This document shows positions 32,194-39,860 of a stretch of 40,789 bases of DNA, piece by piece (position 1 is the stretch's first letter; every line of letters starts with the position of its first letter). Source of the DNA: Actinomycetes bacterium (GTDB lineage: Bacteria > Planctomycetota > Phycisphaerae > JAACET01); assembly GCA_030614915.1 (NCBI GenBank), contig JAUXAG010000019.1, forward strand, positions 1 through 40,789, read 5' to 3'. The notes under the pieces are model-generated. The model had not been told where the DNA came from. It searched no databases and saw only the letters and a program-made list of their open reading frames with translations. The position numbers were made by a program, and so were the translations under genes.

Positions 32194-33237
32194 TCAAGAT
32201 TCGTTCGCCTTGAATGCTCCGATACTTTCCCAACCCACCAAGCGGAATTGCGTCAAAGTTCGCTGGGTAACAGCGTATGAGATGAACTCCTCCGGCCTCA
32301 TGCCATCAGGCTCATAAGCGTGGACAAACTCGGGTAAAGTTTCAAGTCGCTGGATGACTTCGGGCATGACGGGGACGTCAATTGATTCTTCGCGTGGCGC
32401 GTTTGATTCTAATAGCATTTTCTGATATTTGGGATGGATGGACATTATCAGCTTGCCGCCAGCCAGTCTCTCCATGTGATAGGTTCCCCTAAGAGCCGCC
32501 ACGAGTAAAGTCGCTTCATAGTCGCGCTCTTGGAAAATGGAATAGGCTCTTTTGGTCACAGCCAGGCCGGCCTGGCGTATGTCGGATTCGCTAACGTCGG
32601 CTTTGCGGTCCCAGACGACGTCCCGCAAAAAGTCGTCCAATCTACCAATCATGATCACAGCAAAGCACTGACCGGTTTTTTTGCCATCTCGTTTTGCACG
32701 CTCTAAACCACGGCGATACCTCTCGGCGATGGCAATGACCTGCGGTACGGTGAAACTGACGGTGGCGGTAATGGTAATGCCCTCAGCGGCGCAATCCTCC
32801 AGGATGTCCAAACCAGCCTCCGTTACCGGCAGCTTCACTGCAATGTTGGGCGCCCATGCGTGGAATCGTTTCGCCATTTGGGCCATTGCTTCTCTGTCGG
32901 CGGCCCTGGCCGGGCTTACCTGGGCGCAAACAAAGCCGGACTTTCCCTGGCTGCGTTCGTACTCCGGCAACAACATTGCCGCCACCTTTTGAGTGACAGT
33001 TTTCATCAACTCTTCGGTTCGTTGCTCCGGGTCCAGACCTTCGGGCAAAACCGGAAGAAGAGGTCTCCACTCTTGCGGCCGTGCGTACAAGGCCTTTGCC
33101 ACCAAAACCGGATTTGTGGTTACTCCAACAGCTGAGTTTTCCAACGCTACTCGCAGTTCGTCGAGATCGGCTGAATCGTGCCACCAGTTCGTATGTGTTT
33201 CCCCAGCCAACCATTGCAGATAACTTTGCTCCGCCAT
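32194..33237 (-). CDS. Transaldolase-family protein
   Basis: A 347-residue TIM-barrel aldolase. It has the family's TTNP motif (GVTTNPVLVAKAL, 38-50) and a Schiff-base Lys135 in NIAVKLPVTEAG (131-142), with the acidic helix DSADLDELR near 21-29. Length is between the short fructose-6-phosphate aldolase type (about 220) and classical transaldolases (about 320), and the sequence does not match either closely. As last gene of the five-gene operon it would cleave or transfer a three-carbon unit from the sugar phosphate or ketose formed upstream. A sulfo-transaldolase-like role is conceivable but not shown. Strong AGGAGG ribosome binding site. Confidence 0.85.
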   Translation of the reverse strand: MAEQSYLQWLAGETHTNWWHDSADLDELRVALENSAVGVTTNPVLVAKALYARPQEWRPLLPVLPEGLDPEQRTEELMKTVTQKVAAMLLPEYERSQGKSGFVCAQVSPARAADREAMAQMAKRFHAWAPNIAVKLPVTEAGLDILEDCAAEGITITATVSFTVPQVIAIAERYRRGLERAKRDGKKTGQCFAVIMIGRLDDFLRDVVWDRKADVSESDIRQAGLAVTKRAYSIFQERDYEATLLVAALRGTYHMERLAGGKLIMSIHPKYQKMLLESNAPREESIDVPVMPEVIQRLETLPEFVHAYEPDGMRPEEFISYAVTQRTLTQFRLVGWESIGAFKANES

Positions 33238-33251
33238 CCGGTTTGATCCTC

Positions 33252-34481
33252 CTAGTAGTTCATGCCGCAGCCGATCAACCTGTCGGCGGGGAATTTAGTG
33301 ATAATCTCCTTACCCTCCTGTGTAACGACCACTTCGTCCTCGATTCTGACGCCGTTGTGACCTTCGCCGGCATAGGTCTCCAGGGCAAAGACCATTCCCG
33401 GTTCAAGCACTACGGGATTATCAAGGCTGTAAAGCCGCGAAACGATAGGAAATTCCCAGAGCCCTACGCCTATGCCGTGGCCAAAAGCAAGACCAAAGGC
33501 CTGGGACTCATTTTTAAAGCCCCAATAACTGGAGTCCGGCCAGGCCTTGGCAATATCAGCCGTGGTGGCGCCGGGCTTCACCTTTTCCAGGCCGACAAGT
33601 AGCATCTCGTAACAACGTTTGTGAACGTCTTTTTGCACCTCGCTTGGCTGGCCGCAACAGAAACAGCGATAGTAACAAGTGTGGTAGCCGTTGAACAAAA
33701 GGACAATATCCACAAAGATCAAGTCTCCGGGCTGGATTAGTCGGTCCGAGCTGAGATGAGGGTGAGGATGGGTCCGATTGCCACTAGTTACCTGGACATT
33801 GGGAACCCACTGGGCGCCGAGCTTGTGCATTATGCTTGAAGCGGCAGCCTGAAGATCGTTTTCCTTTACGCCGGGCTGAATAGTTTTGGCAATTTCGTGA
33901 TGTGCTGCATCCACTATAGCTGCCCCGTGCTTGAGACACATAATCTCATCTTCATTTTTGACTGCCCGGGCGTACTGCATCACGGCCTGGCCGTCAGCCA
34001 GCTTAAAGCCGGCCCCCTGCATAGCCAAAATGAGTTGAGATTCGACAATGTCAACGCCAATCTTATCGGTTTTCTTTATGCTGTTTTCCTCAAGAACCAT
34101 GTTAAGGTCGGCTAAGAATTTCTCATAACAGCCCCATTCCATAGGCAAAGCTCCGTGCATTGGAGTGTGGGCAGGATGTGCCCTGTCCGCAATCCAAGGA
34201 CAGCGAAGTTTTTCGGCAGCTACTTCCGAACCGAATCCGAAAATGTAGGGCTTACCCTCGCGCGGGAAAATTGCATATCGGCCCATATTATCGACTTCCG
34301 GGGAGGCCACGGCCGTAGAAGTGGCATAACGCTTATTTCCCGTTTCAAAGAGCAGCAGGCAATTAATATCAAATTGATCCATGTACTTTTTAATTCGAGA
34401 TTCCCTGTAATTGCGCATACGGTCGAAATCTATGCGTTGCTCATAGTCAACCTGCATCATTCCATGTGTACCGAATGGCAT
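33252..34481 (-). CDS. M24-family (prolidase/creatinase-like) protein with a Cys in place of one metal ligand
   Basis: A 409-residue two-domain 'pita-bread' protein. The C-terminal domain shows metal ligands Asp258, His335 (AFGHGIGVGLWEF), Glu368 (FALETYAGEG) and Glu381 (VRIEDEVVVT). The second Asp, always 11 residues after the first in active M24 peptidases, is Cys269 (GYHTCYYRCF). M24 members that are not peptidases include creatinase, ectoine hydrolase and the DMSP lyase DddP, which has related segments; whether this one binds metal is unknown. Placement in a sugar operon favours a non-peptidase role. The start is the ATG at 34481 (GAAAGG ribosome binding site); TTG at 34496 is less likely. 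Confidence 0.85.
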   Translation of the reverse strand: MPFGTHGMMQVDYEQRIDFDRMRNYRESRIKKYMDQFDINCLLLFETGNKRYATSTAVASPEVDNMGRYAIFPREGKPYIFGFGSEVAAEKLRCPWIADRAHPAHTPMHGALPMEWGCYEKFLADLNMVLEENSIKKTDKIGVDIVESQLILAMQGAGFKLADGQAVMQYARAVKNEDEIMCLKHGAAIVDAAHHEIAKTIQPGVKENDLQAAASSIMHKLGAQWVPNVQVTSGNRTHPHPHLSSDRLIQPGDLIFVDIVLLFNGYHTCYYRCFCCGQPSEVQKDVHKRCYEMLLVGLEKVKPGATTADIAKAWPDSSYWGFKNESQAFGLAFGHGIGVGLWEFPIVSRLYSLDNPVVLEPGMVFALETYAGEGHNGVRIEDEVVVTQEGKEIITKFPADRLIGCGMNY

Positions 34482-34504
34482 TTTTTGACCTTTCAATTAG
34501 CGTG

Positions 34505-35290
34505 TTAGTGCATTTCGATGCCGCCGGTGATATTGACGGCCTGTCCGGTCATCATGTTGGTCTTATCCGAGGCCAGAAACACAGCCACGTTGGCAGCGTC
34601 TTGAACGGTCAGATCGCCGGGCACAAGGTATGAGCCCTTGATCTTCTTACGCAGTTCATCCGGCTTGAATCCGAAAAACTCGCTCCGTTCCCGGTAGACC
34701 TTTTCCATCAGGTCCGTGTCCATGGCAGCCGGACACACAGCATTGACATTGATGCCGTGCGGCCCCAGCTCAGCGGCCAGACTCTGAGTCATATTCCACA
34801 CCGCCCCCTTACAGGCGGAATACACCCCGTTGAACTGCTCCCCGGTTTTACCCGCACAAGAGGAGATAATTATGATCTTGCCACTCTTCTGGCGAATCAT
34901 CTGCGGTACTACATACTTGTTGCATAGATAGACTCCCTTGAAGTCCACTCCCACTACGTAGTCGAAACTCTCTTCCGGCAAATCCGACCACGGGCCCTGG
35001 GGACCTACGACACCGGCGTTATTGACCAGAATGTCAATCCGGCCAAAGGTCTTGACCGTCTGGTCCACCATGGCCTGCACCTCGGCACTCTTGGTCACGT
35101 CGGTTCTGACAGCCTTGGCCTCGGCGCCGGTTTTGGCGATCTGCTCCGCCGTTTTGTCAGCCTTACTTTGAGCAATGTCCGCCACGATAATCTTGGCACC
35201 TTCCCCGGCCAGGGCCAGCGCAATGGCCCGCCCCAAGCCTACCGCACCACCCGTGACTATAGCCACCTTGCCCTGCAGTCCCATATCCAT
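34505..35290 (-). CDS. Short-chain dehydrogenase/reductase
   Basis: A 261-residue classical SDR. It has the nucleotide motif TGGAVGLG (13-20), NNAG (90-93), catalytic Ser143 or Ser144 (IISSCAG), Tyr157 and Lys161 (YSACK), and the C-terminal TGQAVNITGG. Asp38 at the end of the second strand (VAD) suggests NAD(H). In this operon it probably oxidises a sugar, polyol or sugar acid hydroxyl; the exact substrate cannot be read. Cysteines in 'SSCAG' and 'SACK' are not usual but not disruptive. Confidence 0.92.
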   Translation of the reverse strand: MDMGLQGKVAIVTGGAVGLGRAIALALAGEGAKIIVADIAQSKADKTAEQIAKTGAEAKAVRTDVTKSAEVQAMVDQTVKTFGRIDILVNNAGVVGPQGPWSDLPEESFDYVVGVDFKGVYLCNKYVVPQMIRQKSGKIIIISSCAGKTGEQFNGVYSACKGAVWNMTQSLAAELGPHGINVNAVCPAAMDTDLMEKVYRERSEFFGFKPDELRKKIKGSYLVPGDLTVQDAANVAVFLASDKTNMMTGQAVNITGGIEMH

Positions 35291-35327
35291 GACTGTATTC
35301 TCCTTTCACTAAGCGACATAGTCCGTT

Positions 35328-36173
35328 CTAGACAAACAAGTATTCTAATTGGTCTCTTAGCACCCGTGCGGTATCCCAAGGGTCCAGCTCCCAGTGTTTT
35401 TCGCTGAACAACTCGCCGGCATACCAACCGTCGAAGCCTGTGGATGCTACGGCGTCCACCCATCGCTTCAGCGGAATGACTCCCTCTCCGGTCCAGACAT
35501 TACGGTCCTGATGGCTGCTGCCGTCGCCCTTGACTGAGTCACACACGTGCACACCCTTGATCAACTTCCTATCAAGCTTGGCTATATCGTCGGGAGTCGT
35601 ACCACTGGTGAAGCAATGCCAGAAATCGATCAGCACGCCGACGTTGTCGGTCCCGGCTGCGTCAATCAGCTCGAGCATCTGTGGTAATGTGTGGATCGGC
35701 GCCCAACTCAAGGCCTCCAGATAGAAGTCGACTTTGTGCTTGCGACCAATACTGGATAATTTGGCAATGTTCGCAGCGGTGATCTTTCGCAGCTGCGGCC
35801 AACTCATACCCATGATGTCCTTGTAGTTGTCGGGGATTCCTTCGCCTATTCCCGGGCCGATTGGTCCGGTCAGAATTTGCACCATAGGGCAGCTCAGTTT
35901 CTCGGCCGCTGCGCACATCTTGTCACATTCGGTCAGCAAAGCCTGGTGATCACTTCCTTCACTGCGTTCGATGTCCTGCACGTATCCCAGGGCCACCACC
36001 GGAAAACCATCCAAGTGAGGTAGCAGGCTCTCAAGGCTGAACCCCTGTTCCAGATAGCGATACAACTTGGCACCGATTATCTCGATGCCGTTATAGCCGG
36101 TTTCCCTGGCAATGCGGATATCGGTCAGGACATTGCAGTAATTCGTGCATGTACCGTTATGGACAATCATCAT
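35328..36173 (-). CDS. Sugar phosphate isomerase/epimerase-like TIM-barrel protein
   Basis: A 281-residue AP-endonuclease-2 type TIM barrel (IolE/IolI/xylose isomerase-like). Metal-site residues appear in the expected order: Glu in YLEALSW (about 153), Asp and His in LIDFWHCF (about 187-190), His in GVHVCDS (about 214) and Glu in YAGELFS (about 253). Such enzymes isomerise or dehydrate ketoses and inosose derivatives. It is the second gene of the operon and differs strongly from its neighbour at 36220-37044, so the two likely act on successive intermediates. Ribosome binding site AGGAG precedes the ATG at 36173. Confidence 0.85.
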   Translation of the reverse strand: MMIVHNGTCTNYCNVLTDIRIARETGYNGIEIIGAKLYRYLEQGFSLESLLPHLDGFPVVALGYVQDIERSEGSDHQALLTECDKMCAAAEKLSCPMVQILTGPIGPGIGEGIPDNYKDIMGMSWPQLRKITAANIAKLSSIGRKHKVDFYLEALSWAPIHTLPQMLELIDAAGTDNVGVLIDFWHCFTSGTTPDDIAKLDRKLIKGVHVCDSVKGDGSSHQDRNVWTGEGVIPLKRWVDAVASTGFDGWYAGELFSEKHWELDPWDTARVLRDQLEYLFV

Positions 36174-36219
36174 AGCTACAAACTCCTGGCGTTGTCTTCA
36201 AAACAAGTTGGGTAAATCG

Positions 36220-37044
36220 TTAGACTGCTGCCTCGATGGCCCGCAAGATATCAATACTCTCTTTTAAGTAGGCCTCCACCGTCTCTTTTGAATCATCGGC
36301 TTTGATGGCCTCAAAAGGATTGGGGCCTGGTGCCTGGGGCTCAAGACCGATGTAACCATCGTAGCCCACTTCTTTAAGGGCCTTGACGATGGGGAAGAAA
36401 TCAATGTGCCCGTGCCCCACTCCCAGACGATTGCTGTCAGAAATATGAAAATTGGCCAGCTTGTCGGCCACTCTTCTGATGGCCCGGCAGGAATCCTCTT
36501 CTTCGATATTCATGTGATAGGTGTCTATCATGATGGCTACATTTTCATGATCCAAGTCAGCCATGAATTGTAATGCCCTGTCGACATTGTAGTATAAACA
36601 GGTTTCGTAGTGGTTGATGACCTCCATGACGAACAACACACCCTGTTTCGCCGCGTAGTCAGCCAGTAAACGCACAGAATCCACCCCCAGCTGCCATTCT
36701 TCTTCGTAACTGCTGATGGCAGCTATTCGACCCACCGCCGTTCCGCAAACCAGCATCTTATTACAGCCGATCTCGTTGGTGATTTGCAGCATCTTCTTGT
36801 TGATTTCGATCGCTTCCTTCCGTTGGGCCTCATCCGGGTGAGACAGATCATGAAACGGAGTCAGATCCATCATCGACGGTTCGATTCCGTACTTATCAAA
36901 TAGGCTTCGCACCTGTTTGGTGTCCTTGAAACGATCCGGTTCCGGTATCAATTCGATGCCGTCGAAGCCGTATTTTTTCAACCTCTGCAGGGTCTGTTCT
37001 AGCGGCTCTCCGCCGAAGATCCACTGGGTCATTGAGTATTTCAT
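36220..37044 (-). CDS. Ketose 3-epimerase-like TIM-barrel protein
   Basis: From the ATG at 37044 (AAGGAGA ribosome binding site) the product has 274 residues, close to D-tagatose/D-psicose 3-epimerases (about 290). The metal-site signature of that group is visible: Glu in FVMEVINHYET (about 146), Asp and His in MIDTYHMNIEE (about 179-182), His in FHISDSNR (about 205), and Glu in IGLEPQ (about 239). Hydroxypyruvate isomerase and inosose-type enzymes share the fold, so the substrate is open. First gene of the minus-strand catabolic operon, divergent from the symporter genes. Confidence 0.85.
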   Translation of the reverse strand: MKYSMTQWIFGGEPLEQTLQRLKKYGFDGIELIPEPDRFKDTKQVRSLFDKYGIEPSMMDLTPFHDLSHPDEAQRKEAIEINKKMLQITNEIGCNKMLVCGTAVGRIAAISSYEEEWQLGVDSVRLLADYAAKQGVLFVMEVINHYETCLYYNVDRALQFMADLDHENVAIMIDTYHMNIEEEDSCRAIRRVADKLANFHISDSNRLGVGHGHIDFFPIVKALKEVGYDGYIGLEPQAPGPNPFEAIKADDSKETVEAYLKESIDILRAIEAAV

Positions 37045-37464
37045 TGGCTTTTGTCTCCTTAGCAATCACTGTGGGAGTTCGGGATTCTGGTTTTGCAGAG
37101 TATATCGGTTCAGCCAAATTGGGACAAGTATGAATTAGAGATTCCATGACAATTGCGGCTCGTGGTTTCGGTTATTTGTCTGATGTGGATTTCCCAGATG
37201 GAATCGCACAAGTACACCATAACCTATCGTGACGTATGCACTTACGTAGAACACCGGCAAAATATGGCGGGTGAAGGAACCAAATTGGGGGCTCCGATAC
37301 AAAATCAGCATCAAAGGGCCAAACCGAAACAAATGCAAGTTGCCTAAATTCACAAATCCGGGTATACAATAAGCGGCTGAAGTGCTTAAGTGAGCAAGGA
37401 AAACGTAAATCTGGGGAAAAATCGCCCCTGTGGTTAGGTCTATTCGTCTTGGGGCACGTAGCTA
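37045..37464. other. Divergent regulatory region between catabolic operon and symporter genes
   Basis: No gene is supported in 420 nt. It must contain the promoters for both directions. The clearest signal is a short dyad at 37232-37247. No regulator gene is present in the locus. Confidence 0.45.
37232..37247. promoter_or_regulatory. Dyad, possible operator
   Basis: ACGTA and TACGT form a 5-bp inverted repeat with a 6-nt centre (ACGTATGCACTTACGT). Size and spacing suit GntR- or LacI-type repressors, but this may be chance. Confidence 0.25.
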
Positions 37465-37555
37465 CAGGCGGACAACTCTTGGTTATAAGAGTAGAGTGTG
37501 GACACAACGGAATTTATTGGAGTGTCTTTTCGTTTGTGGGACACAGTGAACAGGA
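37465..37555 (+). repeat. Duplicated 91-bp leader, copy 1
   Basis: Differs at 6 of 91 positions from 39758-39848; the offset is exactly 2,293 bp, the same as the offset between the two symporter genes. Its first 24 bases read QADNSWL-stop, like the end of the symporter, so it is probably also the fossil 3' end of an earlier upstream copy. Confidence 0.75.
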
Positions 37556-37567
37556 GTGAAATCTGCT

Positions 37568-39781
37568 ATGAGTGTACCATTCATGTCGATTACGGACTGG
37601 GTGATTGTGCTCGTGTCTGTAGTATTGCTGACTTGGTTCAGCCTGAGATCCGCAAAGTACATGCAGGGCGTGGCGGATTTCCTCTCCGCCAACCGCTCTG
37701 CCGGCCGTTATCTGCTCTCAATGGCTCTCCTGGTGGTCGGGATGGGCGCCATCACGATCGTCGGCACATTCGAGATGATTTACAATGTCGGTTTCGCTGC
37801 CAGTTGGTGGGGCTTGCTGGCGATTCCAGCCGGTACAATCATCACATTGACCGGCTGGGTGGCCTACCGGTTTCGTGAGACGCGTTGTCTGACACTAGCC
37901 CAGTTCTTCGAGGTACGCTACAGCCGGAGATTTCGCATTTTCGCCGGCTCAGTTATCTGGTTTTCCGGAATACTTAACTTTGCGATTTTTCCCTACGTAG
38001 CATCGAACTTTTTTGTTTATTTTTGCGGCCTGCCGCCGGAGCTCACCCTGCTCGGGCTGACCATCCCGACCTATTGGCCGATCATGCTGCTAACACTGGG
38101 AATGTCGCTGCTTTACACGACGATCGGCGGGCAAATAACCGTGATGATCACTGACTGTATCCAGGGGATTTTCGTCGGCATCGTCTTTGTCTTCTTGGCC
38201 CTGTTCCTGCTTTCGCAGTTCTCCTGGGCTGATATCACACACTCCCTCAAGGAGTATCCTGAGTACCGTGCCCGGCAGGAGGCGGCTGAGAATTTCGACA
38301 AGGCCCAAGCCGCTTACGACGAGGCTGTTAAGACCAGGGCAGCGGACGTAACTGTGAAGAAGAAGGCTGCGCTCGACGAAGCGCTTGGGGCTCAGACCGA
38401 CGAGCAGATCGCCAAAGCAGCCAAGGGCAAGTCCATGATGAACCCCTTTGACATGGGCGCCGTGGAAAGCTTCAGCATCTGGTTCTTCCTCATCCTGGTG
38501 TTCAACGGTTTCTACGGTCTTATGTCCAATCAAGGCTCTCAGGCGTACCAGAGCTCGGGCACGAGCCCCCACGAGCAGAAGATGAGCGGAATAATCTCGG
38601 TGTGGCGCGGGCTGATCATGTCTGTGACTTTTATCCTCCTGTCCCTCTGCGCCCTGACCTTGCTGACGCACCCGGACTATGTCGAGGCCTCACGCCAAGC
38701 GCGAATGGTTCTCTCGGAACTCAGGGCGGGAGATGTCCCCCAACTGGGCATTCAGCAGCGAGTGGCTGTCGCCCTAGCTTACATTCTGCCTATGGGGCTC
38801 CGCGGGCTCTTCTGCGTGGTCATGATTTTCCTCCTGGTCACCACCCAGGATACCTACATGCACTCCTGGGGCAGCATTTTCATCCAGGACGTGGTCATCC
38901 CATTGCGGAAGAAGCCGTTTACTCCTGCCCAGCATGTAAAGTGGCTCCGCTTGTCGATCATAGGCGTCGGCGCGTTCGCCTTTTTCTTCGCCTGTATTTA
39001 CAAGCCGACCGAGTTTATCCAGATGTATTTGGCGATCACGATTGCCATCGTCGCCGGACTCGGCTGCGCCATCATAGGCGGCCTGTACTGGAAGTACTCC
39101 GGAACGATTGCCGCATACGTCGCTGTGGGTTTAGGGGCAGTGCTCTCAGTCACTCGCATAGTAGTACAGCAATTCACGACCCAGATCGCCGACATGCCCG
39201 ACAAGAACCTCGTCTTTCGGTTTCTTGACTGGGCAAACGGTCTCAACAGCCAGTACGTGTGGTTCTACCTCATGGTCATTTCCATCGGGTTTTTTGTGAT
39301 TCTCTCGTTCCTCGAGGTCCGCAAGCCTTTTGACCTGAACCGTATGCTGCACAGAGGCAAGTATGATGTAAAGGACGAGCACAAGAGAGCACGCGATGCT
39401 GTCAAGAGTGTCTGGTGGAAATTCGTCGGCATTACCCAGGAATTCACCCGCTGGGATAGAATCTTTGCCTACGCCTTGGTTGTCTGGAATCTCGGCTGGC
39501 TGTCTATCTTTGTCATAGCTACCATCATCAACTATACGGTCAAGCCGATTTCCGTCGATTGGTGGAGCAGCTACTGGAAGTTCTGGGTGTGGTTACATGT
39601 TTCTGTCGGCACCATCACCATGTGCTGGTTCACGGTTGGTGCAATTCGCGACCTGAAGCGTCTGTTTACCCGCCTGTCAACCATCAAGCGGGATGACCGC
39701 GACGACGGTCGAATTGTCGGCCATCACCTCGCCGCCGAAGAGGACACTATCGTGGCTCAGGCGGACAACTCTCGGTTATAA
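37568..39781 (+). CDS. Sodium:solute symporter (SSS family), copy 1, with charged helical insert
   Basis: A 737-residue protein with about 14 membrane helices of the SSS family (TM1 from about 8-24, then 50-70, 80-98, 125-150, 165-190, 196-218; further helices after about 295). SSS proteins normally have 450-600 residues; two additions explain the length: a charged Ala/Glu/Lys-rich helical insert of about 65 residues (about 230-295) and a C-terminal extension with two extra helices near 640-690. The solute is probably the substrate of the divergent operon. The ATG at 37568 aligns with the GTG of copy 2; AGGAG lies 11 nt upstream. The last seven residues (QADNSRL) are encoded inside the duplicated leader. 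Confidence 0.9.
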   Translation: MSVPFMSITDWVIVLVSVVLLTWFSLRSAKYMQGVADFLSANRSAGRYLLSMALLVVGMGAITIVGTFEMIYNVGFAASWWGLLAIPAGTIITLTGWVAYRFRETRCLTLAQFFEVRYSRRFRIFAGSVIWFSGILNFAIFPYVASNFFVYFCGLPPELTLLGLTIPTYWPIMLLTLGMSLLYTTIGGQITVMITDCIQGIFVGIVFVFLALFLLSQFSWADITHSLKEYPEYRARQEAAENFDKAQAAYDEAVKTRAADVTVKKKAALDEALGAQTDEQIAKAAKGKSMMNPFDMGAVESFSIWFFLILVFNGFYGLMSNQGSQAYQSSGTSPHEQKMSGIISVWRGLIMSVTFILLSLCALTLLTHPDYVEASRQARMVLSELRAGDVPQLGIQQRVAVALAYILPMGLRGLFCVVMIFLLVTTQDTYMHSWGSIFIQDVVIPLRKKPFTPAQHVKWLRLSIIGVGAFAFFFACIYKPTEFIQMYLAITIAIVAGLGCAIIGGLYWKYSGTIAAYVAVGLGAVLSVTRIVVQQFTTQIADMPDKNLVFRFLDWANGLNSQYVWFYLMVISIGFFVILSFLEVRKPFDLNRMLHRGKYDVKDEHKRARDAVKSVWWKFVGITQEFTRWDRIFAYALVVWNLGWLSIFVIATIINYTVKPISVDWWSSYWKFWVWLHVSVGTITMCWFTVGAIRDLKRLFTRLSTIKRDDRDDGRIVGHHLAAEEDTIVAQADNSRL

Positions 39782-39848
39782 GAGTAGAGTGTGGACGCAA
39801 CGGAGTTTATTGGAGTGTCTTTTTGTTTGTGAAACACAGTGAACAGGA
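39758..39848 (+). repeat. Duplicated 91-bp leader, copy 2
   Basis: 93% identical to 37465-37555. Its first bases are the 3' end of symporter copy 1 and the rest is the leader of copy 2, which marks the junction of the tandem duplication. Confidence 0.8.
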
Positions 39849-39860
39849 TTGGGCTTTGCC

